A stretch of 33,149 bases of DNA from Acidobacteriota bacterium. Its GTDB lineage: Bacteria; Acidobacteriota; Vicinamibacteria; Fen-336. Location: contig WYBL01000040.1 of the NCBI GenBank assembly GCA_011526565.1, positions 1-33,149 on the forward strand. Direction: 5' to 3'. Below are positions 24,518 through 33,027 of the stretch, piece by piece (the first letter of the stretch is position 1; every line of letters starts with the position of its first letter). Under the pieces are notes generated by a model. The model saw only the letters and a program-made list of their open reading frames with translations, was not told where the DNA came from and ran no database searches. The position numbers were made by a program, and so were the translations under genes.

Positions 24518-25776
24518 CGGAGCCAGACGCAACCCAGACGGAACTCGACCATCTGTTCCGGCACCACGCCGGGCAGATGGTCGCCACCTTGTGCCGCATC
24601 TTCGGCTTCGACCAGCTCGCGGCCGTCGAGGACGCGGTCCAGGACGCGCTGCTGCTGGCGCTGCGGCGCTGGCCGTTCCAGGGAAGGCCGGACAACCCGC
24701 GCGCGTGGCTGATCCAGGTCGCGAAGAACCGGCTGCTCGACCGCCTGCGGCGCGCGAAGCGCTGGCAGCGGCGGGAGGCGGAACTGGAACGGGCCGCGGC
24801 GGCCGTGCCCGGCTTCGAAGCGGCGGACGCCGCGTTCGCGGGCGAGCTGCGCGACGACGCGCTGGCGCTCGTGTTCGCGTGCTGCCACCCGGCGCTGCCG
24901 GCAGCCGCCCAGGTGGCGCTCACCCTCAAGACGGCCTGCGGCTTCGCGGTGCCCGAGGTCGCGCGCGCGTTCCTGGTCGGCGAGGAGGCGATGGCGCAGC
25001 GGCTGGTGCGCGCGCGGCAGCGCCTGCGCGAGACGAGCGTCGCGCTGGAGATCCCGGCAGCCGCCGAGCTCGCGCCGCGGCGCGAGGCCGCGCTGGCCGC
25101 GCTCTACCTGATGTTCAACGAGGGCTACGCGCCGCAGGCGGGCGACGACGTGGTCCGCGAGGACGTGTGCCGCGAGGCGATCCGCCTCGCCGAGCTGCTC
25201 GCCGACCACCCCGCGACGGCGGCCCCCGAGGCCGACGCGCTGTGCGCGCTGCTGCTGTTCCAGGCCTCGCGCCTGCGCGCCCGGCGCGACGCGGCGGGCG
25301 AGCTGCTGCTCTTCGCCGAGCAGGACCCCGGACTCTGGGATCTCGCGCTGGTGGCGCGCGGGGTGGCGCGCCTGCGAGCTTCGGCCCGCGGCGAGCGGCT
25401 CACGGCCTACCACCTGGAGGCGGAGATCGCCGGCCTTCACGCCGCCCCGGAGCGCGGCACCGACTGGGGTCAGGTCGTGCACCTGTACGACCTGCTGCTG
25501 GAGCTGCGTGCGTCGCCCGTGGTGGCCCTCAACCGGGCGATCGCGCTCGGCCAGCGCGACGGGCCGCAGGCGGGGCTCGACGCGGTGGCGGCGCTGGGGG
25601 CCCAGCGCGCGCTGCGCGCCTACGCCCCGCGCCACGCGGCCCGCGGCTTCTTCCTGGCCCGGCTGGGCCGCGGGGCCGAGGCGGCCGCGGCGTGGGAAGA
25701 GGCGCGAGCGCTCACATCCAACGAGCCGCTTCGCCGCTTCCTCGCCAGGCAGCGGGACCGCGCGCGCGAGGGTTGA
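24514..25776 (+). CDS. ECF sigma factor of the ECF42 type with a C-terminal helical extension
   Basis: The 420-residue protein has sigma region 2 (about 12-80, with AVEDAVQDALLLALRRWPF and NPRAWLIQVAKNRLLD) and region 4 (about 112-180, with the helix-turn-helix part FAVPEVARAFLVGEEAMAQRL). The C-terminal 235 residues are helical and TPR-like and begin with the ECF42-typical ALYLMFNEGYAP (196-207). ECF42 factors lack an anti-sigma partner and are thought to be controlled through this extension. The GTG overlaps the DGPF stop by four bases, so the pair is coupled. The genes it controls probably include its own operon. There is no membrane segment. Confidence 0.93.
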   Translation: MTEPDATQTELDHLFRHHAGQMVATLCRIFGFDQLAAVEDAVQDALLLALRRWPFQGRPDNPRAWLIQVAKNRLLDRLRRAKRWQRREAELERAAAAVPGFEAADAAFAGELRDDALALVFACCHPALPAAAQVALTLKTACGFAVPEVARAFLVGEEAMAQRLVRARQRLRETSVALEIPAAAELAPRREAALAALYLMFNEGYAPQAGDDVVREDVCREAIRLAELLADHPATAAPEADALCALLLFQASRLRARRDAAGELLLFAEQDPGLWDLALVARGVARLRASARGERLTAYHLEAEIAGLHAAPERGTDWGQVVHLYDLLLELRASPVVALNRAIALGQRDGPQAGLDAVAALGAQRALRAYAPRHAARGFFLARLGRGAEAAAAWEEARALTSNEPLRRFLARQRDRAREG

Positions 25777-25795
25777 ACCGGCCCGGCGCGAGGCG

Positions 25796-25801
25796 TAGCG
25801 T
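25796..25801 (+). promoter_or_regulatory. Putative -10 box TAGCGT before the 55-residue membrane protein
   Basis: TAGCGT ends nine bases before the ATG at 25811, in the same spacing class as the other boxes. No Shine-Dalgarno sequence is evident. Confidence 0.35.
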
Positions 25802-25810
25802 CAAGCGGCA

Positions 25811-25978
25811 ATGGAGTTCCTGAACTTCGTCCTCATCTTCGCGACGGGCGTGCTGGTCCTGCGCCGGCCGGACAAGGAGGCGCTGGCCTTCCGGCTGCTG
25901 CTCTTCTGCGCGGCGCTGACGGTGTTCCTCTTCTTCGTCGGCTCGCGGACGTCCGTGCTGCCGCCCTTCAACTACTGA
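25811..25978 (+). CDS. 55-residue membrane protein
   Basis: The reading frame ATG-TGA encodes MEFLNFVLIFATGVLVL, a first membrane helix, then a charged turn RRPDKEALAFR, a second helix LLLFCAALTVFLFFVG, and a short tail ending PPFNY. The two hydrophobic helices separated by a basic/acidic turn, the TAGCGT box before it, and the three-base gap to the next gene argue for a real gene despite its size. Its stop and the GTG of the DsbB-like gene suggest one operon, so it may be a small subunit or assembly partner of that protein. I do not recognise the family. Confidence 0.65.
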   Translation: MEFLNFVLIFATGVLVLRRPDKEALAFRLLLFCAALTVFLFFVGSRTSVLPPFNY

Positions 25979-25981
25979 CCC

Positions 25982-27448
25982 GTGCGCAACGAGCCCCTGT
26001 ACCGCCTGCTCGCGGTCCTGCTGCTCCTCGTCTCGATCGCCCCGATCGGCGTCGCCGCCTGGTGGCTCGGCTTCGTCCACGGCGAGTCGCCGTGCGTGCT
26101 GTGCTGGCAGCAGCGCACGGCGATGACGCTGGTCGCGCTGTGCTGCGCCTTCATCCTGCGCTTCGGCCCGCGCCCGCGCTACGTGGGCCTCGCGCTGCTG
26201 ATCTCGGCGCACGGGATCTACATGGGCGTGCGCCACTCGGCGCTGCACTGGGCGCGCGACGTCGGCCAGGGCTTCGCCGGGGAGTTCATCGGCGCCCACA
26301 CCTACACCTGGTCAGCCTTCATCTTCTGGACCTTCGTGGTCGCGATCGGGCTGCTGCTGATGGCGATGCGCGACGGCGCCACCGGCGCCGAGCCGCGCGA
26401 CCCCGGCCCGCTCGGGCGGCTGGCGATCGGCGTCTTCCTGGCGGCCGTCGCGGGCAACGTGGTGCAGGCGTTCGCCTCGACCGGCCCGCCCCCGTACATG
26501 GGCCAGAGCGACCCGGTGCGCTTCTCGTTCGACCCGAAGACGTGGGTGTGGTCGCTCGAGGAGTGGGAGCCCGCCGCGATCTCGCTGCGCGGGCGCTACG
26601 CGTTCGCTTCGCCCTCGATCGACGGCCTCGACGCGGACCCGGCTCGCGGCCCGCTGCGCGGCCTGGCGCGGGTCGCCGCCGGCTCGCGGACCCGGATCGC
26701 AGCGGGGCTCGACGGCACGCCGGCGGACTTCGCTCGCGACCCGGCGAGCGGCCGCTTCGCCGTCGTCACCAGCCGCCACCAGGTGGCCGTGCTCGACACC
26801 GGCCTGGCCCGCATCGAGCACTCGGCGCGGCTGGACCCCGGCTATTCGGTCGACCTCGGCCGCGGCCTCGTCGGCGTCGCGTGGGTCGACGCGGCGACGC
26901 TCGTCGCGCTGAACGAGAGCAAGAGCTTCGCCACGCTGGGCGAGGCCCCTCGCGCGGACCCGGCGAAGAACTGGCGCCACTTCCTGGCCGGCGGCGAGCG
27001 CTTCGAGGAGCGGTCGCGCGGCCGCTTCGCGACGGTGCGGGCGCGGATGAACCACGTCGCCGCCCTCGCCTTCGACCCCGCCCGGCCGTCGCTGCTGACG
27101 GTGAGCGTGCCCAACGCGCGCCACCGGCGGCTGGTGGTGTCGCGCTTCGAGCGTTCCGACATGACGCTCGCGGAGGAGTTCGTTCCGGCGCTCGGCCCCG
27201 GGCTCGCCCTTGTGAGCGAAGGGCGTTCGCTCGACGAGTACTACGTGACCGGCCTGGTGGTCGAGCACGGTCGGCTCCACGCACTGTCCGTGGCGTTCTC
27301 GACGCTGCTCGAGATCGACCTCGTGACGCACGAGGTCGTCGCTGCCCGCGGCCTCGACGGGCTGTCGCGGCCCGTGGGCCTCGCCCTGCGCGACGACGCC
27401 TGGCTGGTGCTGCAGGAGAACGGCGCGGTCGTCGCCTACCCGCGCTGA
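25982..27448 (+). CDS. DsbB-like membrane domain fused to a large C-terminal domain
   Basis: The 488-residue protein begins with a DsbB-like bundle (membrane segments about 8-29, 46-60, 66-82 and 108-128, and a fifth at 144-165). The first periplasmic loop holds SPCVLCWQQR with C38 and C41, the DsbB signature that reacts with quinone. The second loop (about 83-107) has no cysteine, although DsbB needs a second pair there to oxidise DsbA. After the fifth helix follow about 320 soluble residues with repeated short strand patterns (RFAVVTSRHQVAVLDTG, HALSVAFSTLLEID), possibly a beta-propeller outside the membrane. A redox role is plausible, but normal DsbB function is doubtful. The GTG lies three bases after the small membrane protein. 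Confidence 0.75.
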   Translation: MRNEPLYRLLAVLLLLVSIAPIGVAAWWLGFVHGESPCVLCWQQRTAMTLVALCCAFILRFGPRPRYVGLALLISAHGIYMGVRHSALHWARDVGQGFAGEFIGAHTYTWSAFIFWTFVVAIGLLLMAMRDGATGAEPRDPGPLGRLAIGVFLAAVAGNVVQAFASTGPPPYMGQSDPVRFSFDPKTWVWSLEEWEPAAISLRGRYAFASPSIDGLDADPARGPLRGLARVAAGSRTRIAAGLDGTPADFARDPASGRFAVVTSRHQVAVLDTGLARIEHSARLDPGYSVDLGRGLVGVAWVDAATLVALNESKSFATLGEAPRADPAKNWRHFLAGGERFEERSRGRFATVRARMNHVAALAFDPARPSLLTVSVPNARHRRLVVSRFERSDMTLAEEFVPALGPGLALVSEGRSLDEYYVTGLVVEHGRLHALSVAFSTLLEIDLVTHEVVAARGLDGLSRPVGLALRDDAWLVLQENGAVVAYPR

Positions 27449-27452
27449 CGGC

Positions 27453-28820
27453 TCAGGCGCAGCCGACCTTCGCGCACAGCTCGTGGTTGCGGCGCACGAG
27501 CAGGGCGGCGAGCGCCAGCCACAGCGCGATGAAGACGAGGTTGACGAGCGCGAAGCCACTGGCGCCCAGCGCCGCCCAGGCGGTGCCGGCGTAGACGACG
27601 AGCGCCGCCGCCAGGTCGCCCAGCCGCACGAAGAAGGCGTCGACGGCCTGCTTGGCCTTGTACTTCTCCTCGCGACTGGTCGGCAGCCACAGGAGCTGGC
27701 GCGCGGTGTTCATGATCGAGTAGTCGGTGGCGTTCTCGGCGGTCTTCATCCAGCGCACGAGGGCGATCGTCGCGCCGGCGGCGATCAGCCCGTAGGCGCC
27801 CAGCGCGATCACCGGCAGCGCGAACAGCACGCCCGCGAAGCCGAAGCGCCTGACGATGCGGGAGGCGACGAAGGCCTGCAGCACGACGGAGCCGACGTTG
27901 ACCCAGAAGAAGAAGCGGCCGTAGAAGGCCCCGACGAAGCCGTTGCGGTCGAACGCCGGGTCGGACGCGGCGAGCGTCCGCGCCTGCTCGACGACCAGGC
28001 TGCTCAGGATGTACTCGCCGGTCGTGTTGACGATGTTGAGTACCACCAGCAGCACGGCGGCCAGCAGGATGTAGCGGTTGCGCAGCACCAGCGCGAAGCC
28101 GTCGCTGCGCTCCAGCGCGGCGCCCGGCTCCGGGCCGTGGCCGGCGGCGTGCGCATCGCGGTGCACGGTGCGGTACAGCACCAGGCTGCCCAGCAGCAGC
28201 GCGGCCGCCAGGTAGAGCATGTAGGGCACCGGCACGTGGGCGGCGAAGAGCTGGCCAGCGATCCAGGCCCCGACCGGGGTGCCGGCGGTCATGCCGATGC
28301 CGATCACGGGAAACAGCCGGTTGCCGGCCTCGCGCGAGTAGATGTCGTTGGCGTAGGACCAGAACTGGGCGATCACGGACAGGCTGAAGAAGCCGACCCA
28401 CACGTAGAACGCGACGCCGACGAACGGCACGCCGGCCGAGACGGCCAGCGCGAAGCCCACCACGTTGGCGAAGAAGAACAGCGTCACGCCGACGATCAGC
28501 TTCACGTGGTCGACGCGCGAGGCGAACCACGAGTAGGCGGGCACGAAGACCATCAGCACCAGCGCCTGGCCCGCCGCCGCGTAGGCCTTCACCTCGGCCG
28601 GGCCGCGGATGCCGAGCGCCTGCAGGAAGCCCGGCACCTCGGTGTTGAGGATCAGCGGCTCGCGCACCGTCTTGATCACGTAGTAGGCGACCAGGATCAG
28701 GAAGATGTTGGCGAGCATCAGCAGCGCCCGCGGGCCTTCGCCAGGGCGCACCTCGGAGAAGGCCGCCAGCAGGCGGTCGACGAGGCAGCGCTCCTTCGCG
28801 GGGCCGGCGGGCGTCGCCAC
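27453..28820 (-). CDS. Npt-type (ATP/ADP antiporter-like) membrane carrier
   Basis: This 455-residue carrier has about 11-12 hydrophobic segments. AYYVIKTVREPLIL near the N-terminus, YSWFASRVDH, WSYANDIYSREAGNRLFPVIG and the seventh-segment stretch NIVNTTGEYILSS match the Npt1/Npt2 nucleotide-transporter-like family (the ATP/ADP antiporter superfamily). In intracellular bacteria these exchange ATP for ADP; in free-living bacteria the substrate is unclear. GTG 28820 is used as the start: it begins four bases after the peptidase stop and no Shine-Dalgarno is evident, so translation probably depends on the upstream gene. It converges with the DsbB-like gene at a four-base gap. Confidence 0.85.
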   Translation of the reverse strand: MATPAGPAKERCLVDRLLAAFSEVRPGEGPRALLMLANIFLILVAYYVIKTVREPLILNTEVPGFLQALGIRGPAEVKAYAAAGQALVLMVFVPAYSWFASRVDHVKLIVGVTLFFFANVVGFALAVSAGVPFVGVAFYVWVGFFSLSVIAQFWSYANDIYSREAGNRLFPVIGIGMTAGTPVGAWIAGQLFAAHVPVPYMLYLAAALLLGSLVLYRTVHRDAHAAGHGPEPGAALERSDGFALVLRNRYILLAAVLLVVLNIVNTTGEYILSSLVVEQARTLAASDPAFDRNGFVGAFYGRFFFWVNVGSVVLQAFVASRIVRRFGFAGVLFALPVIALGAYGLIAAGATIALVRWMKTAENATDYSIMNTARQLLWLPTSREEKYKAKQAVDAFFVRLGDLAAALVVYAGTAWAALGASGFALVNLVFIALWLALAALLVRRNHELCAKVGCA

Positions 28821-28824
28821 GACG

Positions 28825-31488
28825 CTAGAAGGCGGGGCCGAACAGCACGGCGTTCATGAACAGCAGCGACGTCGCTTCGGCGTAGCCGCGGTAGTTCGGG
28901 TCTTCGGCGAAGGCGACCACGTGGCCGTCGCCCATGGGCTGGTGGATCAGGTACGACTTGCGGGCGAGCTGCTTCTTCGCTTCGTCCCAGGCGAGGCCCG
29001 ACAGCACCAGCTTGTCGGCCTCGGCGTAGGTGCCGACGTTGCGGCCTTCGTCGAGCTTGATCGGGGTGAACACGCGCTGGCTCTCGACGAGGGCCGCCGT
29101 CTCGCCGTCGTGGCCCGCGGCCAGCCAGTGGCGGGTCTCGAGCTTCACCCGCAACAGCGCTCCCGGGGTCAGGTCGGGGCGCTCCTTGTCCGGCGTGATC
29201 GCCTTGTCGTAGTCGAAGGGCTTGTCGTCCTTCGCGGCGGCGGCCGGCTTCTTCCCCTTGTCGGCGCCCTCCTCCTCTTCGACCTCCGGGCTGCCGCCCT
29301 TGAGCTCGGTGCGGGTGGCGAGCAGGCCCACCTTCTCCTTCGCCGCCCAGCGCGAAGCCTCGCCGAGGGTGACCAGCGTGCCACCGGTGCGCACCCAGTC
29401 CTTCAGCCGCCGCACGCCTTCGCCGGCCAGCGCCGCGGAGTAGTCGCCCGAGGGGATCACGATCACGTCGAAGCGGCGCAGGTCGACCCGGCGCAGCGTG
29501 TTGGTGCGCACGGCCGTGGTGCGCTGGCCGAAGCGGCGCTCCAGCACCCAGCGCGTCCAGCCCGCCGACAGCGACGAGGCCGGGGCGTCCCACAGCAGGA
29601 GCACGCGCGGGGCACGCAGCGGCTGGACCTCCCCGCTGCCGAGCGAGATGCCGTCGTCGACGTAGCCGCTGTCGACGGCGACGACCTCGGCGCCGTGGCG
29701 GCCGGCGATCGCGCCCAGCGCGGCGGCGAGGTCGGGCCCGTTGTCGGAGGCGCGGAACAGCACCGCGCCGACGCCGTAGTCGCGGCCCGCGAGCCTGAAC
29801 GTGTCACCGGCGACGCGGCCCTTCAGCCCCGCGCGCAGCGCCTCGGCCACCGTCTCGGCGGCGGCCGAACCCCACGGCAGCAGGTAGCCGACGCGCGCCG
29901 CGGGCAGCGCCTTCGCGGGCGCGGCGGGCGCGGGCGAGCCGAAGTCGTCGATCACGCCGGCGACCGGGCTCGCCTTCACCGCGAGCGCGCGGTCGGAGCC
30001 GACCGCCTCGACGTCGAACAGCAGCGGCAGGCTCCAGGCCGTGACGTCGTAGATCTCGTCGCGCAGGCGGTCGGCGCGGCGCTGGAGCTGGCGCTTGACG
30101 AACTCCTCGGGCAGCGGGACGTGGGCCTCGAGCAGGTTGCGCACGAGACGGCCCGCCGGCTGCGCGGCCGAGACCAGGTACGAGCCCGCGGGCAGCGTGC
30201 GGGTGCCCAGCTTGACCGGCTCCTCGGCGCGCCGCACTTCGACGCCCTGGAACGCGAGCAGCGCCGCCAGCCGCGCCGCCCGCGACGGATCGCCGCCGGC
30301 CACCAGGACGTACTCGCGCGGGCCGGGGCCGGCGGCCGCCACCGCGGAGCGGCGGTACTCGAGGTAGTCGCGCAGCAGCGCCTCGCGGTTCTTCGCGGCG
30401 GTCACCGCGGTCTGCAGCGACGCCGTCGCGTGCTGGAGCACCGTCTGCGCATAGGTCAGCACGGTGTCGTCGGTGCGGCGCCAGCGCAGGCCGCGAGCCG
30501 ACGCCTGCTCGTAGGTCATGCCGACCGCGCCCTGGAAGATCGGCCAGCTCTCGCCGTAGCCGGGGTAGAACGAGTCGAACACCTCGCGCACGAAGTAGGC
30601 GAAGCCGCGGCCGTCGAAGCGGTCGGCGTTGGCGCGGCCGAAGCGGTCGAACCAGCGGTGCTGGGCCTCGGTGATGTACGGGTTGTCCGGGTCCGCCGGC
30701 GGCGCGAAGTAGTAGGTGGAGTCGCCGCCCATCTCGTGCAGGTCGACGCTGACGTGCGGGAACCACTCGAGGGCCAGCTTCACGCGGCCGCGGGTCTCGG
30801 GCTGGGTCAGCGCGAACCAGTCCCGGTTCATGTCGAACAGGTAGTGGTTGGAGCGGCCACCCGGCCAGCCCTCGTCGTGTTCGGCCGAGGCCGGCTCGGC
30901 GTCGGGCTCGGCCGCGCGCCCGAGCTGGTTCTGGGCGACGTAGCGGGCGCGGCCGTCCGGGTTCTGCAGCGGGTCGATCAGCACGATCGACTCGCGCAGC
31001 ACCGCGTCGACGTCGGCGTCGCCCTGCGCGGCGAGCAGGTGGCGAGCCAGCACGAGCGCCGCGTCGGAGGAGCTGATCTCGTTGCCGTGCACGGAGTGCA
31101 GCAGCCAGGTCACGACCGGCAACTCCTTCAGCAGCGCCTCGCCTTCTCCGGCCGCGTGCTGCCGCGGGTCGGCGAAGCGGCCGAGCTTCGCCTTGACCGC
31201 GTCGAGCTGCGAGATCCGCTCCGGCGAGCCGATCGCCAGCACGTGCAGCGGCCTCCCCTGCCAGGAGCGTCCGTACTCGACCAGCCGGGTGCGATCGGGG
31301 GCCGCGGCGGCCAGCGCCTTCACGTAGAGCGCGATGCCGTCCGGCGGCGTGATCTCGGCGCCGAAGTCGTGGCCCAGCACCTGCTGCGGGCCGGGGATGC
31401 GGGCGTCGTAGCGGGCGCCGGGCACGAGTTCGAAAGGCGCCGCGGCGGGGGCCGCGGCCAGCAGCAGGGCGAGGGCGGTCGTGAGCAT
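28825..31488 (-). CDS. Exported M14 zinc carboxypeptidase with a long C-terminal region
   Basis: The 887-residue protein has a short signal peptide (about 1-17) and an M14 domain with all key residues: SVHGNE (H134 and E137 as zinc ligands), NPDGR (176-180) and NRDW (221-224) for substrate binding, DLHEMG (H251 as third ligand), and GMTYEQ with E327 as catalytic glutamate. The following 550 residues include a Rossmann-like stretch (RRFDVIVIPSGDYSAAL) like those of GATase/ThuA folds and an acidic Lys/Glu/Ala-rich linker (about 705-735). Family members cleave C-terminal residues from peptides or peptidoglycan stems. GGAGAA lies just before the ATG at 31488. It precedes the Npt-like gene by four bases. 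Confidence 0.92.
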   Translation of the reverse strand: MLTTALALLLAAAPAAAPFELVPGARYDARIPGPQQVLGHDFGAEITPPDGIALYVKALAAAAPDRTRLVEYGRSWQGRPLHVLAIGSPERISQLDAVKAKLGRFADPRQHAAGEGEALLKELPVVTWLLHSVHGNEISSSDAALVLARHLLAAQGDADVDAVLRESIVLIDPLQNPDGRARYVAQNQLGRAAEPDAEPASAEHDEGWPGGRSNHYLFDMNRDWFALTQPETRGRVKLALEWFPHVSVDLHEMGGDSTYYFAPPADPDNPYITEAQHRWFDRFGRANADRFDGRGFAYFVREVFDSFYPGYGESWPIFQGAVGMTYEQASARGLRWRRTDDTVLTYAQTVLQHATASLQTAVTAAKNREALLRDYLEYRRSAVAAAGPGPREYVLVAGGDPSRAARLAALLAFQGVEVRRAEEPVKLGTRTLPAGSYLVSAAQPAGRLVRNLLEAHVPLPEEFVKRQLQRRADRLRDEIYDVTAWSLPLLFDVEAVGSDRALAVKASPVAGVIDDFGSPAPAAPAKALPAARVGYLLPWGSAAAETVAEALRAGLKGRVAGDTFRLAGRDYGVGAVLFRASDNGPDLAAALGAIAGRHGAEVVAVDSGYVDDGISLGSGEVQPLRAPRVLLLWDAPASSLSAGWTRWVLERRFGQRTTAVRTNTLRRVDLRRFDVIVIPSGDYSAALAGEGVRRLKDWVRTGGTLVTLGEASRWAAKEKVGLLATRTELKGGSPEVEEEEGADKGKKPAAAAKDDKPFDYDKAITPDKERPDLTPGALLRVKLETRHWLAAGHDGETAALVESQRVFTPIKLDEGRNVGTYAEADKLVLSGLAWDEAKKQLARKSYLIHQPMGDGHVVAFAEDPNYRGYAEATSLLFMNAVLFGPAF

Positions 31489-31575
31489 GAGTTCTCCTGC
31501 GGCCGGAGATGGCCGGTGCCGCCGATTGTGCGACGAAAGTGCCGCGGCGGCACGCAGCGGACCGGTTGCCCGCCC

Positions 31576-31581
31576 TAGAAT
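31576..31581 (+). promoter_or_regulatory. Putative -10 box TAGAAT before the sulfatase
   Basis: TAGAAT ends eight bases before the GTG at 31590, without a Shine-Dalgarno sequence. It supports GTG 31590 over an in-frame ATG at 31509. Confidence 0.45.
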
Positions 31582-31589
31582 CCAGCCCC

Positions 31590-33023
31590 GTGAACGTCCG
31601 AATCGCCCTCGCCGGCCTGCTGGCGACCCTGGCCGGGTGCGGCGGCAACCCGGCGGCCCCGCCGGCGCCGTCGTCCGCTCCGACCCCGCCCGCCGCCGCG
31701 AAGCGCCCCAGCTTCGTGGTGGTGGTCTCGGACGACCTCGACGTCCGGCTGTTCGAGCACCTGCCGTGGCTGGGCGACGAGTTCCGCAGGGGCGGCGTGT
31801 CGTTCCCGCGCGCCTACGTGACCACCGCCCTGTGCGCGCCGTCGCGAGCCTCGATCCTGACCGGCCGCTACGCCCACAACCACGGCGTGCTGATGACGGC
31901 CCCGCCGCACGGGGGCATCGAGAGCTTCGTCGCCTCGGGCCTCGAGGCCGACACCATGGCCACCCACCTGAAGCGGGCCGGCTATCGCACCGGCTTCGTC
32001 GGCAAGTACGTGAACGGCTACCCGCGCGGCGTGGCGGAGAACTACAAGCCCGCCGGCTGGGACTACTTCGTTGCCCCGCTGGAAGCGCTGCGCCCCGAGC
32101 GCTACTTCGGCTACTGGCTCAACGACGACGGAGACCGGGTGGAGTTCGGAGAGGACGACGGCGACTACCTCGACGACGTGCTGGCGGCGCGCGCGCTGCG
32201 CTTCCTGCGCGCGGCCGTCGCCGAGGACGACCCGTTCCTGCTGGTGGTGATGCCCTACGCACCCCACTTCCCGATGCTGGCGCCCTCGCGTCACGCCAGC
32301 CGCTGGTTCGACGAGCGGGTGATGCAGGGCCCGTCGTTCAACGAGACCGACGTGCGCGACAAGCCGATCTGGGTCCAGGGCAACGCGCTGCTGAGCCTGG
32401 CGGAGCAGGAGCGCGCGCTGCGCCAGCAGCGCCTGCGCTTCACCTCGATGCTGGCCACGGAGGACCTGCTCCGCGACGCGCTCGCCGTGGTGGACCGCGC
32501 CGGGCGGGCCGACGACACCTTCGTCGTGTTCACCTCCGACAACGGGATCCTGATGGGCGAGCACCGCCTCGCGCTGCGCAAGGCCAACAACTACGAAGAG
32601 GCGATCCGGGTGCCGCTCGTGGTCCGCGGCCCCGGCGTCCCGGCGGCGACGGAACGCCCCCACTTCGCGCTCAACGTCGACCTGGCGCCGACAGTGCTCG
32701 ATCTCGCGGGGCTGCCGGTGCCGGACACCATGGACGGCCGCTCGCTGGCGCCGCTGCTGAAGCCGGGCGGCGAGGCCACCCCCTGGCGGCAGGACGTGAT
32801 GCTCGAGTACTTCAGCAGCTCCGAGGGACGCAGCATCGCGCTGCGCACCGATGGGTGGATGTACCACGAGCTGGAATCGGGCGAGCGCGAACTCTACGAC
32901 ATGCGCGCAGACAGGTATCAGCTCGACAGTCGACACCAGGAGGCTCCCCCGGAGCTGCTCCAGTCGCTCTCCGAACGCCTGCGCAGCCGACGCGATTGCC
33001 GCGGGGCGGCCTGCCGCGACTGA
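31590..33023 (+). CDS. Lipoprotein sulfatase (formylglycine type)
   Basis: The 477-residue protein has a lipobox LAGC at residues 14-17, followed by a Pro/Ala-rich spacer. The sulfatase domain has SDDLD (D48 and D49 as calcium ligands) and LCAPSRASILTGRY, where C82 is the residue converted to formylglycine and R86 is part of the signature. TSDNG provides the later metal-binding pair and MGEHRLALRK the lysine-bearing loop. The layout resembles N-acetylglucosamine-6-sulfatase-like enzymes, which remove sulfate esters from glycans. GTG 31590 is preferred because the lipoprotein signal starts there. No formylglycine-generating enzyme is in the window. It converges with a second sulfatase. Confidence 0.93.
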   Translation: MNVRIALAGLLATLAGCGGNPAAPPAPSSAPTPPAAAKRPSFVVVVSDDLDVRLFEHLPWLGDEFRRGGVSFPRAYVTTALCAPSRASILTGRYAHNHGVLMTAPPHGGIESFVASGLEADTMATHLKRAGYRTGFVGKYVNGYPRGVAENYKPAGWDYFVAPLEALRPERYFGYWLNDDGDRVEFGEDDGDYLDDVLAARALRFLRAAVAEDDPFLLVVMPYAPHFPMLAPSRHASRWFDERVMQGPSFNETDVRDKPIWVQGNALLSLAEQERALRQQRLRFTSMLATEDLLRDALAVVDRAGRADDTFVVFTSDNGILMGEHRLALRKANNYEEAIRVPLVVRGPGVPAATERPHFALNVDLAPTVLDLAGLPVPDTMDGRSLAPLLKPGGEATPWRQDVMLEYFSSSEGRSIALRTDGWMYHELESGERELYDMRADRYQLDSRHQEAPPELLQSLSERLRSRRDCRGAACRD

Positions 33024-33027
33024 GCCC

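Noticed and set aside
31509..31589. ATG at 31509 as start of the sulfatase
   Set aside because: The added 27 residues hide the lipoprotein signal; GTG 31590 directly follows the TAGAAT box and opens the signal peptide.
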